Assembly: GCA_051251725.1 (NCBI GenBank)
Contig: JBPOFN010000029.1
Span: 1 to 53,726 of the forward strand
DNA: 53,726 nucleotides
Direction of reading: 5' to 3'
Source of the DNA: JALZUE01 sp051251725
GTDB lineage: Bacteria > Pseudomonadota > Gammaproteobacteria > Enterobacterales > Alteromonadaceae
Both the position numbers and the translations under genes were made by a program. Shown piece after piece: positions 26,568 through 34,947 of the stretch; within the stretch, counting starts at the first letter, position 1; each line of letters starts with the position of its first letter. The notes under the pieces were generated by a model, which made no database searches, was not told where the DNA came from, and saw only the letters and a program-made list of their open reading frames with translations.

Positions 26568-27041
26568 ATGCCTGTAACCTCACACCTCACATCGAAACAA
26601 TTTATTTATCTAAATGAAATGGGTATTTCGTTATGGCATCGAAAAGCGTCAACGGCCCTTGCTAATTCAACTACGCAACAAGTTAGGCCACAAGCAAGCA
26701 CGATAAATAGCGCTTCGCAAACAGCTCTAAGCCAATCGGCATCAAATAAAGCAGTCTCACCTGCGCCGGCAATAGAACACTTTTTGCCAATAGCGCAGTC
26801 AAACATTGAAAATTCACAACTGTTTCGCGATATTTTACAAGCGCTGTCTGTTGATACCGCTAATGTGGCATTTACCCAGAAGGCTATTGAATTTGAATTG
26901 TTTAACTGGCAACTCAGTGCAAAACCCGCATTAACAATTGAACAACAAGATACTTTATTATTGACCCCCGCTTTTGAGCAAATAGCCAATTCCGTTGCGC
27001 TGAAAAAAGCCCTTTGGCAAGCGTTACAAACAAAACTGTAA
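26568..27041 (+). CDS. holD: DNA polymerase III psi subunit
   Basis: HolD (psi) bridges the clamp-loader complex and the chi subunit, which contacts SSB. The 157-residue protein fits by position directly upstream of rimI, by the N-terminal 'YLNEMGISLWHRK', which resembles the family's LxxMGIxxWxLR start, and by the C-terminal 'LLTPAFEQIANSVALKKALW'. Psi sequences diverge strongly, so identity rests partly on synteny. Residues about 28-66 are a Ser/Ala/Gln-rich low-complexity linker that makes it longer than the E. coli protein. rimI follows 54 bases later. Confidence 0.82.
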   Translation: MPVTSHLTSKQFIYLNEMGISLWHRKASTALANSTTQQVRPQASTINSASQTALSQSASNKAVSPAPAIEHFLPIAQSNIENSQLFRDILQALSVDTANVAFTQKAIEFELFNWQLSAKPALTIEQQDTLLLTPAFEQIANSVALKKALWQALQTKL

Positions 27042-27095
27042 CCCTAAAGTAACCTTCGCAATCCAACCACTTTATAGCACGGTAAACATTCCCTA

Positions 27096-27548
27096 ATGAC
27101 TAATCAATTTATTACGGTTACTGAACACGACGTTGAACATTTATTGCCAATTGAAAACGCCTGTCAATCACATCCATGGAACGAAAAATTATTTAAAAGC
27201 TGTATCAGTGGTCATTATTTTGCTGAATATTTACGTGCTAACGACGCAGGCATTATTGGTTTTTATGTTGCCCAATGTGTTGCGGGTGAAGCAACCTTGA
27301 TGGATATTTGTGTTCATCCTGACCAACAAGGTAATGGTTTTGGTTCAAGCTTATTAGCGCGTTTTTTTGAACAAGCAAAAGTACGCAACGCCGAGCAACT
27401 TTTTTTAGAAGTAAGAGCCAGTAATATTGCCGCGCAAATGCTTTATATCAACAATGGTTTTAGTGAAATCAGTCGCCGAACGGGTTATTACCCAAGTGCC
27501 AAAGGTTTTGGTTACGAAGATGCGGTTGTGATGAAGAAAATGATGTAA
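27096..27548 (+). CDS. rimI: Ribosomal protein S18 N-alpha-acetyltransferase
   Basis: RimI acetylates the N-terminal alanine of ribosomal protein S18. This 150-residue GNAT protein has the acetyl-CoA loop 'VHPDQQGNGFGSSLL' near residue 72, the strand-helix 'LFLEVRASNIAAQMLYINNGF' near 108, and the family-typical end 'RRTGYYPSAKGFGYEDAVVM'. The N-terminus 'HLLPIENACQSHPWNE' is also characteristic. The holD-rimI pairing is conserved. Confidence 0.96.
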   Translation: MTNQFITVTEHDVEHLLPIENACQSHPWNEKLFKSCISGHYFAEYLRANDAGIIGFYVAQCVAGEATLMDICVHPDQQGNGFGSSLLARFFEQAKVRNAEQLFLEVRASNIAAQMLYINNGFSEISRRTGYYPSAKGFGYEDAVVMKKMM

Positions 27549-27675
27549 TTAGTTTTTATGCCGCGTAAACAAACTAAAGCTAACATACCGTTTATTTCGT
27601 ATATCTATTGCTCTTTCTTTTGATCGAAAAACAAGTAATATCCAGTGGTGATAATAAAAATTTTTAGAGGTTCAT

Positions 27676-27918
27676 ATGAAAAAAGTATTATGTGTAGTTG
27701 GCTTACTATGTGCGGCATCTTTCAGTCAGGTAAACGCTTTTGAAAAAGGTACTTCAATAGAGCAGTTTATGAAATACCATAAAGCTAGCCAAGAAAAAAA
27801 GGGCAAAGAATTCAATGAAAAGCAGTACAAAGAACTTTTTGCTGCAATCGATAAAAATGCAGACGGTCAATTAACCAAAGCAGAAAAATCAGCATATTGG
27901 GCTAGCAAAAAAAAATAA
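27676..27918 (+). CDS. Small secreted EF-hand protein
   Basis: This 80-residue protein has a signal peptide with cleavage after 'SQVNA' (residue 21) and one complete EF-hand loop at 59-70, 'DKNADGQLTKAE'. All six calcium-coordinating positions are occupied, including Glu at position 12. The remainder is Lys/Glu-rich helix. It is probably a periplasmic calcium-binding protein; partner unknown. A GAGG site precedes the ATG. It follows rimI by 127 bases and is probably its own unit. Confidence 0.8.
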   Translation: MKKVLCVVGLLCAASFSQVNAFEKGTSIEQFMKYHKASQEKKGKEFNEKQYKELFAAIDKNADGQLTKAEKSAYWASKKK

Positions 27919-28182
27919 GCGCCACTTATTATGTTGTAGCTCATGTTTGAGCTGACAATTAGCCGTTATTTAACGGTGTATTGCCAGCTTAGATTTGAGC
28001 TAAGCTTTTCAAACAAAACCATTTACTGTCGATTAACGCTATTTATCTCCTAAATCCTTATTAAACCCCTCTGCTATTTTCAGCTATAAAAACACAGACG
28101 CAAGCACAACCAATAGTATTCCCTACAATTCAAACGCGCATTTTTAGTTTTGATTATCATTACTTTTTTTAACGACTTCCGT
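27919..28182. other. Non-coding region upstream of prfC
   Basis: Several short AT-rich inverted repeats follow the EF-hand gene; one includes AGCTCA...TGAGCT (27949-27964) and related TTGAGCT repeats nearby. No gene was found; the prfC promoter and leader follow. Confidence 0.4.
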
Positions 28183-28270
28183 TATAATGTCGCGCTTTTT
28201 AAATTATGTTTTCCTTTTTATTTTTGCTTTGATTTTATTTCAGACAAATAAGACAAAATTTAAAAAGCGC
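28183..28270 (+). promoter_or_regulatory. prfC promoter -10 and leader with long inverted repeat
   Basis: A perfect TATAAT at 28183-28188 suggests a start near 28195. GCGCTTTTTAAATT (28192-28205) is exactly complementary to AATTTAAAAAGCGC (28257-28270), so the 5' end of the transcript could close a 14-bp stem over a 51-base loop, 38 bases before the prfC ATG. The -35 element is weak. Confidence 0.55.
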
Positions 28271-28308
28271 ATAGCCGTAAGTTTCATTATTTATCACAGG
28301 TAACTAGC

Positions 28309-29889
28309 ATGTCTGTTCAACAGCAGGAAGTCGATAAACGTCGTACGTTTGCGATTATTTCTCACCCGGATGCGGGTAAAACCACGATCACCGAAAAAGT
28401 ACTTTTATTTGGTCAAGCTTTACAAAAAGCGGGCACAGTTAAAGGCAAAAAATCAGGTCAACATGCTAAATCTGACTGGATGGAAATGGAAAAGGAACGT
28501 GGTATTTCAATTACTACCTCGGTTATGCAGTTTCCTTACAATAATTGCTTAGTCAATTTATTAGATACCCCAGGCCATGAAGATTTTTCTGAAGATACTT
28601 ACCGGACATTAACCGCGGTAGACTCTTGTTTAATGGTTATTGACGTTGCTAAAGGTGTAGAAGCGCGAACCATTAAATTAATGGAAGTAACGCGCCTACG
28701 TGATACGCCTATCATTACTTTTATGAATAAAATGGATCGTGATGTGCGCGACCCAATGGAAGTCATGGACGAAGTCGAAGACATTTTAAAAATAAAATGT
28801 TCGCCTGTTACTTGGCCAATCGGCATGGGTAAAGAATTCAAAGGTGTTTATAACTTATTAACCGACGAAATTTTTCTTTATTCGACTGGCCAAGGCCATA
28901 CCATTCAAGAAAAGCGTGTTATTAAAGGAATAAATAACCCTGAGTTAGAAGCGGCTATTGGCACTTATGCTGAAGAATTACGTGAGGAGCTTGAATTAGT
29001 TCAAGGCGCGTCACATGAATTTAATTTAGACGAGTTTTTAAAAGGTGAATTAACGCCGGTATTTTTTGGTACCGCCTTAGGCAACTTTGGTGTTGACCAT
29101 ATGCTAGATGGTTTAACTAAATGGGCGCCTAAACCTTTACCACGTGAAGCCTCTACACGTGAAGTAAGAGCCGAAGAAGAAAAGTTTTCAGGGTTTGTTT
29201 TTAAAATTCAAGCGAACATGGATCCGAAACATCGCGACCGTATTGCTTTTATGCGTATTTGTTCAGGCAAATATGAAAAAGGCATGAAAATGAAACAAGT
29301 ACGTATTGGTAAAGATGTAAAAATCGCCGATGCGGTAACTTTTATGGCGGGCGATAGAGCGAATGTTGAACAAGCCTATGCGGGTGATATTATCGGTTTA
29401 CATAATCACGGTAGCATTCAAATTGGCGATACGTTCACCGCGGGTGAAGACATGAAGTTTAGTGGCATTCCAAACTTTGCCCCTGAAATGTTCCGCCGTA
29501 TACGTTTGCGTGATCCGTTAAAAGCAAAGCAGCTACAAAAAGGCTTAATTCAATTATCGGAAGAAGGTGCTGTGCAAGTATTTCGTCCATTAATGAATAA
29601 CGATATGATCGTTGGCGCCGTTGGTGTCTTGCAGTTTGAAGTAGTGGTACAGCGATTAAAAACTGAATACAACGTTGATGCTATTTACGAACCTATCAGT
29701 GTGGCTACAGCCCGTTGGTGTACTTGTGATGATGAGCGCACCTTAGATCAGTTTAAGAAAAAATCAGCGGATAACTTAGCGCTTGATGGCGGTAATAACT
29801 TAACGTATGTCGCACCAACTATGGTGAATTTAAGTTTAGCGCAAGAGCGTCATCCTGAGATTGAGTTCCACAAGACCCGTGAACACTAA
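28309..29889 (+). CDS. prfC: Peptide chain release factor 3
   Basis: RF3 is a translational GTPase that ejects RF1/RF2 from the ribosome after peptide release. The 526 residues match the family. The G1 motif 'SHPDAGKTT' is at 18-26, G2 includes 'RGISITTS', G3 is 'DTPGHEDFSEDT' and G4 is 'NKMDRD', followed by the beta-barrel domain II ('FVFKIQANMDPKHRDRIAF') and the RF3-specific C-terminal domain. It is preceded by a structured leader and followed by a hairpin-forming intergenic repeat. Confidence 0.98.
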   Translation: MSVQQQEVDKRRTFAIISHPDAGKTTITEKVLLFGQALQKAGTVKGKKSGQHAKSDWMEMEKERGISITTSVMQFPYNNCLVNLLDTPGHEDFSEDTYRTLTAVDSCLMVIDVAKGVEARTIKLMEVTRLRDTPIITFMNKMDRDVRDPMEVMDEVEDILKIKCSPVTWPIGMGKEFKGVYNLLTDEIFLYSTGQGHTIQEKRVIKGINNPELEAAIGTYAEELREELELVQGASHEFNLDEFLKGELTPVFFGTALGNFGVDHMLDGLTKWAPKPLPREASTREVRAEEEKFSGFVFKIQANMDPKHRDRIAFMRICSGKYEKGMKMKQVRIGKDVKIADAVTFMAGDRANVEQAYAGDIIGLHNHGSIQIGDTFTAGEDMKFSGIPNFAPEMFRRIRLRDPLKAKQLQKGLIQLSEEGAVQVFRPLMNNDMIVGAVGVLQFEVVVQRLKTEYNVDAIYEPISVATARWCTCDDERTLDQFKKKSADNLALDGGNNLTYVAPTMVNLSLAQERHPEIEFHKTREH

Positions 29890-29899
29890 ATTTTCTTTT

Positions 29900-30003
29900 T
29901 AGATAGGTATTTAACGGCATTGCTATCGTTGTTTTTCGTAGTCACATAGAAACCCTATGCTCTCACAAAAAACATCTCTGCGACTTTGTAAAATACCAAT
30001 CTA
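29900..30003. repeat. Palindromic MITE-like intergenic repeat
   Basis: The element is bounded by near-perfect inverted ends: TAGATAGGTATTTAA (29900-29914) and TAAAATACCAATCTA (29989-30003). Inside, GTTGTTTTT pairs with AAAAAACAT, and a central CATAG-AAACC-CTATG forms the tip, so the ~104 bases fold into one long imperfect hairpin. No open frame is present. The architecture is that of small palindromic repeats or non-autonomous miniature elements; a copy search is needed to prove it is a family. Confidence 0.55.
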
Positions 30004-30065
30004 CTTTGAAAATTACACATAAAATATTTTGAGTAGAGTTTAAAAACTCTTTATAAAAAACGTAT

Positions 30066-30097
30066 CTAGCTGTGAGTTACTTCTTTCTCACAGCTAG
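30066..30097. promoter_or_regulatory. Perfect hairpin upstream of argS
   Basis: An 11-bp perfect inverted repeat, CTAGCTGTGAG / CTCACAGCTAG, with a 10-base loop sits 99 bases before the argS start. No T tract follows, so it is not a typical terminator. It could be an operator or an mRNA leader structure. Confidence 0.5.
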
Positions 30098-30195
30098 TTC
30101 GCTCAAAAGTAAATAAGGTGCGCAGAGCATACAATGGTATGTGAGCACAACTGATGCAACTATTGAGTGAAATAGCACTGAGAAAGAGATAACGA

Positions 30196-31962
30196 ATGAA
30201 TATTAAAAACTTACTTGCCAACATCGTTTCAACATCAATGACTGCTGCCGGTTTACCTGAAGGTACAAACCCTGCAATTAGCCTATCAACCAAACCACAA
30301 TTTGGTGATTATCAAGCCAATGGTGTAATGGGCGCAGCTAAAAAGCTAAAAACTAACCCTCGTGAATTAGCGACAAAAGTGGTTGAGTTTTTATCGCCAG
30401 CATTAATTGACAGCGGTATTGCTGAAAAAATTGAATTAGCTGGCCCTGGCTTTATTAATATTCATTTAAGTAAAAACTGGTTAAGCGAGCAATTAGCAAA
30501 CGCCGCCAACGATGAAAAACTTGGTGTCACGCAGCGCGGTACTTTAGTCGATGATCAGCCGCAAACTGTAGTTGTTGATTATTCAGCGCCAAACCTTGCA
30601 AAAGAAATGCATGTTGGCCATTTACGCTCAACTATTATTGGTGACGCTGTCGTTCGCGCCTTAGAGTTTCGCGGTGACAAAGTTATTCGTCAAAACCATA
30701 TGGGCGATTGGGGCACACAATTTGGTATGTTACTCGCACACTTAAGCGATAAACTAGCAGCCGCTGAAGTAGCAGAAACCGCCCTTGCCGATTTAGAAAA
30801 CTTTTACCGTGAAGCAAAGGTACGTTTTGATAACGAAGAAGGTTTTGCTGATAGAGCGCGTGATTATGTGGTTAAGCTACAAGGTGGCGATGCAGACTGC
30901 GCAACGTTATGGCAACAGTTTATTGATATTTCAATAGCTCACAGCGAAGATATTTACCAAAAATTAAATGTCACGCTAACCCGCAAAGATATCATGGGTG
31001 AAAGTGCTTACAACCCAGATTTACCAAAAGTTATTGAAGAATTAACAGCTAAAAATATTGCCGTTGAAGATCAAGGCGCTAAAGTTGTTTTCATTGAAGA
31101 AATGGCGAATAAAGACGGCGAGCCTTCAGTATTTATTGTACAAAAATCAGGTGGCGGTTATTTATATGCCACCACTGATTTATCAGCCTGTCGTTACCGT
31201 AGCGGCGAGCTAGCCGCTGATCGCATTATTATCTTTACCGATGCTCGCCAAGCCCTGCATTTTAAACAAGTAGAAATGGTCGCAAGAAAAGCTGATTTTT
31301 TACCTGAGCATGTCGCTTACGATCATTATCCATTTGGTATGATGATGGGCGATGATGGCAAGCCATTTAAAACCCGTACCGGCGGCACTATTAAGTTAGC
31401 CGAGTTATTAGATGAAGCGGTAACTCGTGCAACCGCGCTAATCAAAGAAAAAAATCCTGACATGGCAGCTCAGCAACTTGCTGAAATATCAGAAAAAGTA
31501 GGAATTGGCGCAGTTAAATTTGCCGATTTATCGAAAAACAGAACCAGTGATTATATTTTCAATTGGAAAACCATGCTGAGCTTTGAAGGCGCTACCGCAC
31601 CTTATTTACAATATGCTTATTCGCGTATTCAAAGTATTTTTACCAAAGCCGGTGTTGACCGCTCAGCACTTCCAATTCAACCGGTCATCGTTGAGCCACA
31701 AGAAAAAGCGTTAGCAATGAAGTTAATACAACTTGAAGATGTATTAGATGCGGTTATTGCAGAAGGTACGCCTAACTTACTGTGTAATTATTTATACGAG
31801 TTAGCGAGCCTGTATATGAGCTTTTATGAAGCCTGCCCAATATTAAAAGACGGCATTGCACAAGATATTAAAACCTCGCGTTTAGTCTTATGTAAGCTTA
31901 TCAGCGACACTTTAAAACAAGGTCTTGATATTCTTGGTATTGAAGTAATGGAACGCATGTAG
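30196..31962 (+). CDS. argS: Arginyl-tRNA synthetase
   Basis: ArgRS charges tRNA-Arg; it is a class I enzyme that needs tRNA for adenylation. The 588 residues match family length. The N-terminal additive domain is followed by the HIGH-type motif 'EMHVGHLRST' near residue 137, 'NHMGDWGTQFGML' near 175, and the degenerate KMSK-equivalent 'FKTRTGG' near 393, then the anticodon-binding helices ending 'LDILGIEVMERM'. Its cognate-type tRNA-Arg (TCT) is encoded at 4624-4700. Heptamer repeat array 2 lies directly downstream. Confidence 0.98.
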   Translation: MNIKNLLANIVSTSMTAAGLPEGTNPAISLSTKPQFGDYQANGVMGAAKKLKTNPRELATKVVEFLSPALIDSGIAEKIELAGPGFINIHLSKNWLSEQLANAANDEKLGVTQRGTLVDDQPQTVVVDYSAPNLAKEMHVGHLRSTIIGDAVVRALEFRGDKVIRQNHMGDWGTQFGMLLAHLSDKLAAAEVAETALADLENFYREAKVRFDNEEGFADRARDYVVKLQGGDADCATLWQQFIDISIAHSEDIYQKLNVTLTRKDIMGESAYNPDLPKVIEELTAKNIAVEDQGAKVVFIEEMANKDGEPSVFIVQKSGGGYLYATTDLSACRYRSGELAADRIIIFTDARQALHFKQVEMVARKADFLPEHVAYDHYPFGMMMGDDGKPFKTRTGGTIKLAELLDEAVTRATALIKEKNPDMAAQQLAEISEKVGIGAVKFADLSKNRTSDYIFNWKTMLSFEGATAPYLQYAYSRIQSIFTKAGVDRSALPIQPVIVEPQEKALAMKLIQLEDVLDAVIAEGTPNLLCNYLYELASLYMSFYEACPILKDGIAQDIKTSRLVLCKLISDTLKQGLDILGIEVMERM

Positions 31963-31985
31963 CCTTTGGCTCACACTTAAAAAAT

Positions 31986-32110
31986 TCAAAAGTTCATCGT
32001 ACTAACTTTTAGCTTCTAGCTTCTAGCTTTTAACTTCTAGCTTCTAGCTTCTAGCTTTTAACTTCTAGCTTCTCGCTTCTAGCTTTTAGCGATAACGATG
32101 AACTTTTTGA
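31986..32110. repeat. Heptamer repeat array 2 with inverted flanks
   Basis: Twelve 7-base units occupy 32006-32089: seven CTTCTAG, two CTTTTAG, two CTTTTAA and one CTTCTCG. The array is enclosed by inverted arms, TCAAAAGTTCATCGT (31986-32000) and ACGATGAACTTTTTGA (32095-32110), which match except for one inserted base. The unit is the same as in array 1 (13624-13759), but the arm sequence is unrelated. The block sits between co-directional argS and the HDOD gene. Transcribed RNA would form a 15-bp stem closing a repetitive ~95-base loop. Function unknown. Confidence 0.87.
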
Positions 32111-32173
32111 TATTAACGCTGACGATTACCCGTACCACACTGATCATAAGCAAATAAAGGATGGTGTTACTTT

Positions 32174-33340
32174 ATGAAAATTTTATTAGTTGATGGTAAG
32201 TCGCAATCGTTAAAAAACTATACTGAGTTATTTTTAAAACATCAGTGCCAAGCCGTCTATTTTACCGACCCGCTGCAAGCGATAAAATCAATAAGCAAAC
32301 ATCAATTCGATGTTATTTTATCTGCTCACGACCTGCAAAAAACCAGCGCGTTTAATTTACTAAAAGCAGTCTCAATAAAATTTCCAACCTTAGTGCGTAT
32401 TGCCTACATTGCCAATAATACTAGCACTGAAAAAGCCGCCGAGATTGCAGGTAACGCTGAATTATCTGAGCAGCTAGCGCAATTAAGCCATTATTTATTC
32501 GATAAAAATACCACAGTTAAAGCGGTTATCAGCACAGTATTAGCATTAGAGCACAGTAACAAACGCATTACTAAAGACGTGATTGTGAAAGCGGTAGCCA
32601 ATGTAAAAAGCCTGCCCAGCCCGCCAAAAATTTATTTACAGCTCAATGCTATTTTAAAAAACAGCAACACTGATTCAGAAAAGATCGCTGATATTATCCG
32701 TCAAGATCCAGCCTTAGTTGCCAAAGTATTACAGTTTTCAAATAACACCTTTATGCCCAACGGTAAAAAGCTCACTAATATCACCGAAGCCATTACGAAA
32801 ATGGGCGTTGATACCTTAAGCTGTATTGTGATGACTGCCGAAATGTTTACTTATCAACCTGACATTCCTAATTTTTCTTTAGAAGCCGAGCAACTGCATA
32901 GCTTAGCCGTCGCAAGATTTAGCGCGAGCCTTGTAGAACCTGATGTGAAACACGATGCCTTATTAGCCGGCTTATTACACGATATTGGCAAATTAGTACT
33001 TTTTGAAATAGATAAAGCACTGACCTTAAAGTATTTTGATAATGGCGCTCGCACCTCCAGTGACATTTTATTAGAGCAAAAAATATTTGCTACCGACCAC
33101 TGTCAAATTGGCGCTTATTTATTGCATTTGTGGAGCTTTCCTTATGATATTATTGATGCAATATTAAACCATCATAATCCAGAGAAGTTATTAAGCGATA
33201 ATTTTTCAGTCGCGCAAGCGGTTTACCTTGCTGATTGTTTATTAAAAGCGTGCGAGCCTGATCAGAGGTTTATTGAACATTTTAAGCTCGCGGATAAGCT
33301 AGAAACTTTACAGAAAAAGAGCGAGCGTTTTCAACACTAA
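32174..33340 (+). CDS. HDOD-domain protein with degenerate receiver domain
   Basis: The 388-residue protein has a response-regulator-like N-terminus (about 1-120) and an HDOD domain (about 140-330, with 'LPSPPKIYLQLNAIL', 'IIRQDPALVAKVLQFSN' and 'LLAGLLHDIGKLVLFEID'). The receiver keeps Asp7 but has 'FDVILSAHD' where the phospho-acceptor Asp is expected (Ala51), so it is probably a pseudo-receiver not regulated by phosphorylation. HDOD proteins act in bacterial signalling and stress control without HD-hydrolase activity; here the HD motif 'LLHDIGK' is retained, so activity cannot be excluded. tatD begins 9 bases later, indicating an operon. Confidence 0.88.
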   Translation: MKILLVDGKSQSLKNYTELFLKHQCQAVYFTDPLQAIKSISKHQFDVILSAHDLQKTSAFNLLKAVSIKFPTLVRIAYIANNTSTEKAAEIAGNAELSEQLAQLSHYLFDKNTTVKAVISTVLALEHSNKRITKDVIVKAVANVKSLPSPPKIYLQLNAILKNSNTDSEKIADIIRQDPALVAKVLQFSNNTFMPNGKKLTNITEAITKMGVDTLSCIVMTAEMFTYQPDIPNFSLEAEQLHSLAVARFSASLVEPDVKHDALLAGLLHDIGKLVLFEIDKALTLKYFDNGARTSSDILLEQKIFATDHCQIGAYLLHLWSFPYDIIDAILNHHNPEKLLSDNFSVAQAVYLADCLLKACEPDQRFIEHFKLADKLETLQKKSERFQH

Positions 33341-33349
33341 GGGGAAGCT

Positions 33350-34162
33350 GTGATCTTTACCGATAGCCATTGTCACTTAGACTTCCCTGAGTTTTCAGAG
33401 CAACTACCACAATTATTGTCGGCCTGCGCTGACAACAATATTCAGCAAATTATTATCCCAAGTATCGGCCCGAAAAACTGGCAGCAAGTATTAACGTTAG
33501 CGGCACAGCATCAAACAGCAAGCAGCTGTCGTTTATTCGCTTGTTTAGGTATTCACCCGTGGTTTTTAAACGATCTCAATGAGCAAAGCTTGGCCGACTT
33601 AACCACCCTTGCCGTTAATCATCAAGCGCAAATCATCGCCATTGGCGAAACCGGTATTGATGGCACTATTGCTGAGCAACAAGCTGAGCCAAAAAAGCAT
33701 TTAGCCAAACAAATAAGCTTTTTCGAACATCAATTAAACTTAGCCAATCAGCTTGATTTACCCGTGATAGTTCATCACCGAAAATCACATCAGCAGCTGG
33801 TGCCTATTTTAAAAAAACATGCACTGAGTCGCGCAGGAATAATTCATGCATTTTCAGGAAGCTATCAACAAGCAAAAGCTTATTTAGATCTAGGATATAA
33901 ACTCGGCATTGGCGGAACAATTACTTACCCACGTGCGATCAAAACCATTAAAACGGTGCAAAAACTGCCACTGACCAGTTTAGTATTAGAAACTGACGCG
34001 CCAGCAATGCCACTAGCGGGTTTTCAGGGGCAAGTGAACTCACCCCTGCGTATCATTGACGTATTTAATCAACTAGTGAGCTTAAGGACCGAATCGCCAG
34101 CAGCTATCGCACAGCAATTAGAGCTAAATGTCGCTGACGTGTTCAGCGCCAGTAAATTGTGA
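33350..34162 (+). CDS. TatD-family metal-dependent hydrolase
   Basis: This 270-residue TIM-barrel amidohydrolase relative has metal-binding motifs 'DSHCHLDF' at 5-12, 'GETGID' near 102, 'IVHHRKSHQQL' near 143, 'HAFSGS' near 169 and 'LETDAPAMPL' near 218. TatD-family proteins are Mg-dependent 3'-5' exonucleases or DNA repair/turnover enzymes. Among paralogues (TatD, YcfH, YjjV) the short sequence and position near ytjB/serB favour a YjjV-like member. The start is GTG with GGGGAAG upstream. It is co-transcribed with the HDOD gene. Confidence 0.9.
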   Translation: MIFTDSHCHLDFPEFSEQLPQLLSACADNNIQQIIIPSIGPKNWQQVLTLAAQHQTASSCRLFACLGIHPWFLNDLNEQSLADLTTLAVNHQAQIIAIGETGIDGTIAEQQAEPKKHLAKQISFFEHQLNLANQLDLPVIVHHRKSHQQLVPILKKHALSRAGIIHAFSGSYQQAKAYLDLGYKLGIGGTITYPRAIKTIKTVQKLPLTSLVLETDAPAMPLAGFQGQVNSPLRIIDVFNQLVSLRTESPAAIAQQLELNVADVFSASKL

Positions 34163-34212
34163 ATTAAACGCTAGATTAAGATAATCTCAGATTAATTTAA
34201 TCACAATATTGG

Positions 34213-34815
34213 TTATTTCGCGATGCGAAAACCTTGGCGACTAAAACGACTAAAACCTCGGGTTAAAAAGAACCCAATCACGACAGAAAATAAAGCAATT
34301 AAACGCATAATTTCATGCACATCAAAGCTTGCTTGCACTAAAGGTTTTGACACCTGTTTTTCATTAATAGTAATACGCAAATAGCCTAGTAATTCACCAT
34401 CACGAATTTCTTCGACAAAAGTTTGGTATTGCGTGCGATTAACCGCTGCGTCCGTGTGGTGATTGAAAAATTCATTCATTGAACTAGTTTCACTACTGCT
34501 CGCGACTAATAATCCAGTCTCGTCGTAATAATTCACATCTTGAATAAATTCAGCAGCACTGAGGTTTTTAATAAAATCTTCTATCGCTTGACGATCTTTT
34601 TTTACCATCAAAACTTTTAAAGCTAACACTGCTTGGCTTAATTGTACTTTGCTCGAATCAGAAAAGTGTTTCGATATCACAGCCTTATGTTCATTTTGGC
34701 TATAATTCAACAAATTCATCAACACCACAATACAAATAACAGCTATAGCTAATTGCAGAATTTTATTATAAATCGGAGAGATTTTAAGGTATAAAGGCAA
34801 CTCAGATTTTTTCAT
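34213..34815 (-). CDS. YtjB/Smp-family membrane protein
   Basis: The 200-residue protein has a transmembrane helix at about 20-38 ('LQLAIAVICIVVLMNLLNY'), an extracytoplasmic domain to about 168, and a second helix at about 170-187 ('MRLIALFSVVIGFFLT') with a basic tail. This layout and its position divergent from serB match the E. coli ytjB (smp) family. Family function is poorly defined; older names link it to virulence or haemolysin-like proteins without firm evidence. 132 bases separate it from serB. Confidence 0.78.
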   Translation of the reverse strand: MKKSELPLYLKISPIYNKILQLAIAVICIVVLMNLLNYSQNEHKAVISKHFSDSSKVQLSQAVLALKVLMVKKDRQAIEDFIKNLSAAEFIQDVNYYDETGLLVASSSETSSMNEFFNHHTDAAVNRTQYQTFVEEIRDGELLGYLRITINEKQVSKPLVQASFDVHEIMRLIALFSVVIGFFLTRGFSRFSRQGFRIAK

Positions 34816-34947
34816 AAAGCAAATATCTTAATTAATCTATAGTTAACTATAAAACTAAACACTGGCGAATGAAATGCACCTTGTTAAAATTAGTCAAAAA
34901 ATCGCATTTTATTTACCATCTTTGCTTAATAACAGTTAGGACTTAAT

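Noticed and set aside
30066..30293. Minus-strand open frame overlapping the argS start
   Set aside because: It overlaps the conserved N-terminus of argS and a hairpin, and its translation resembles no protein.
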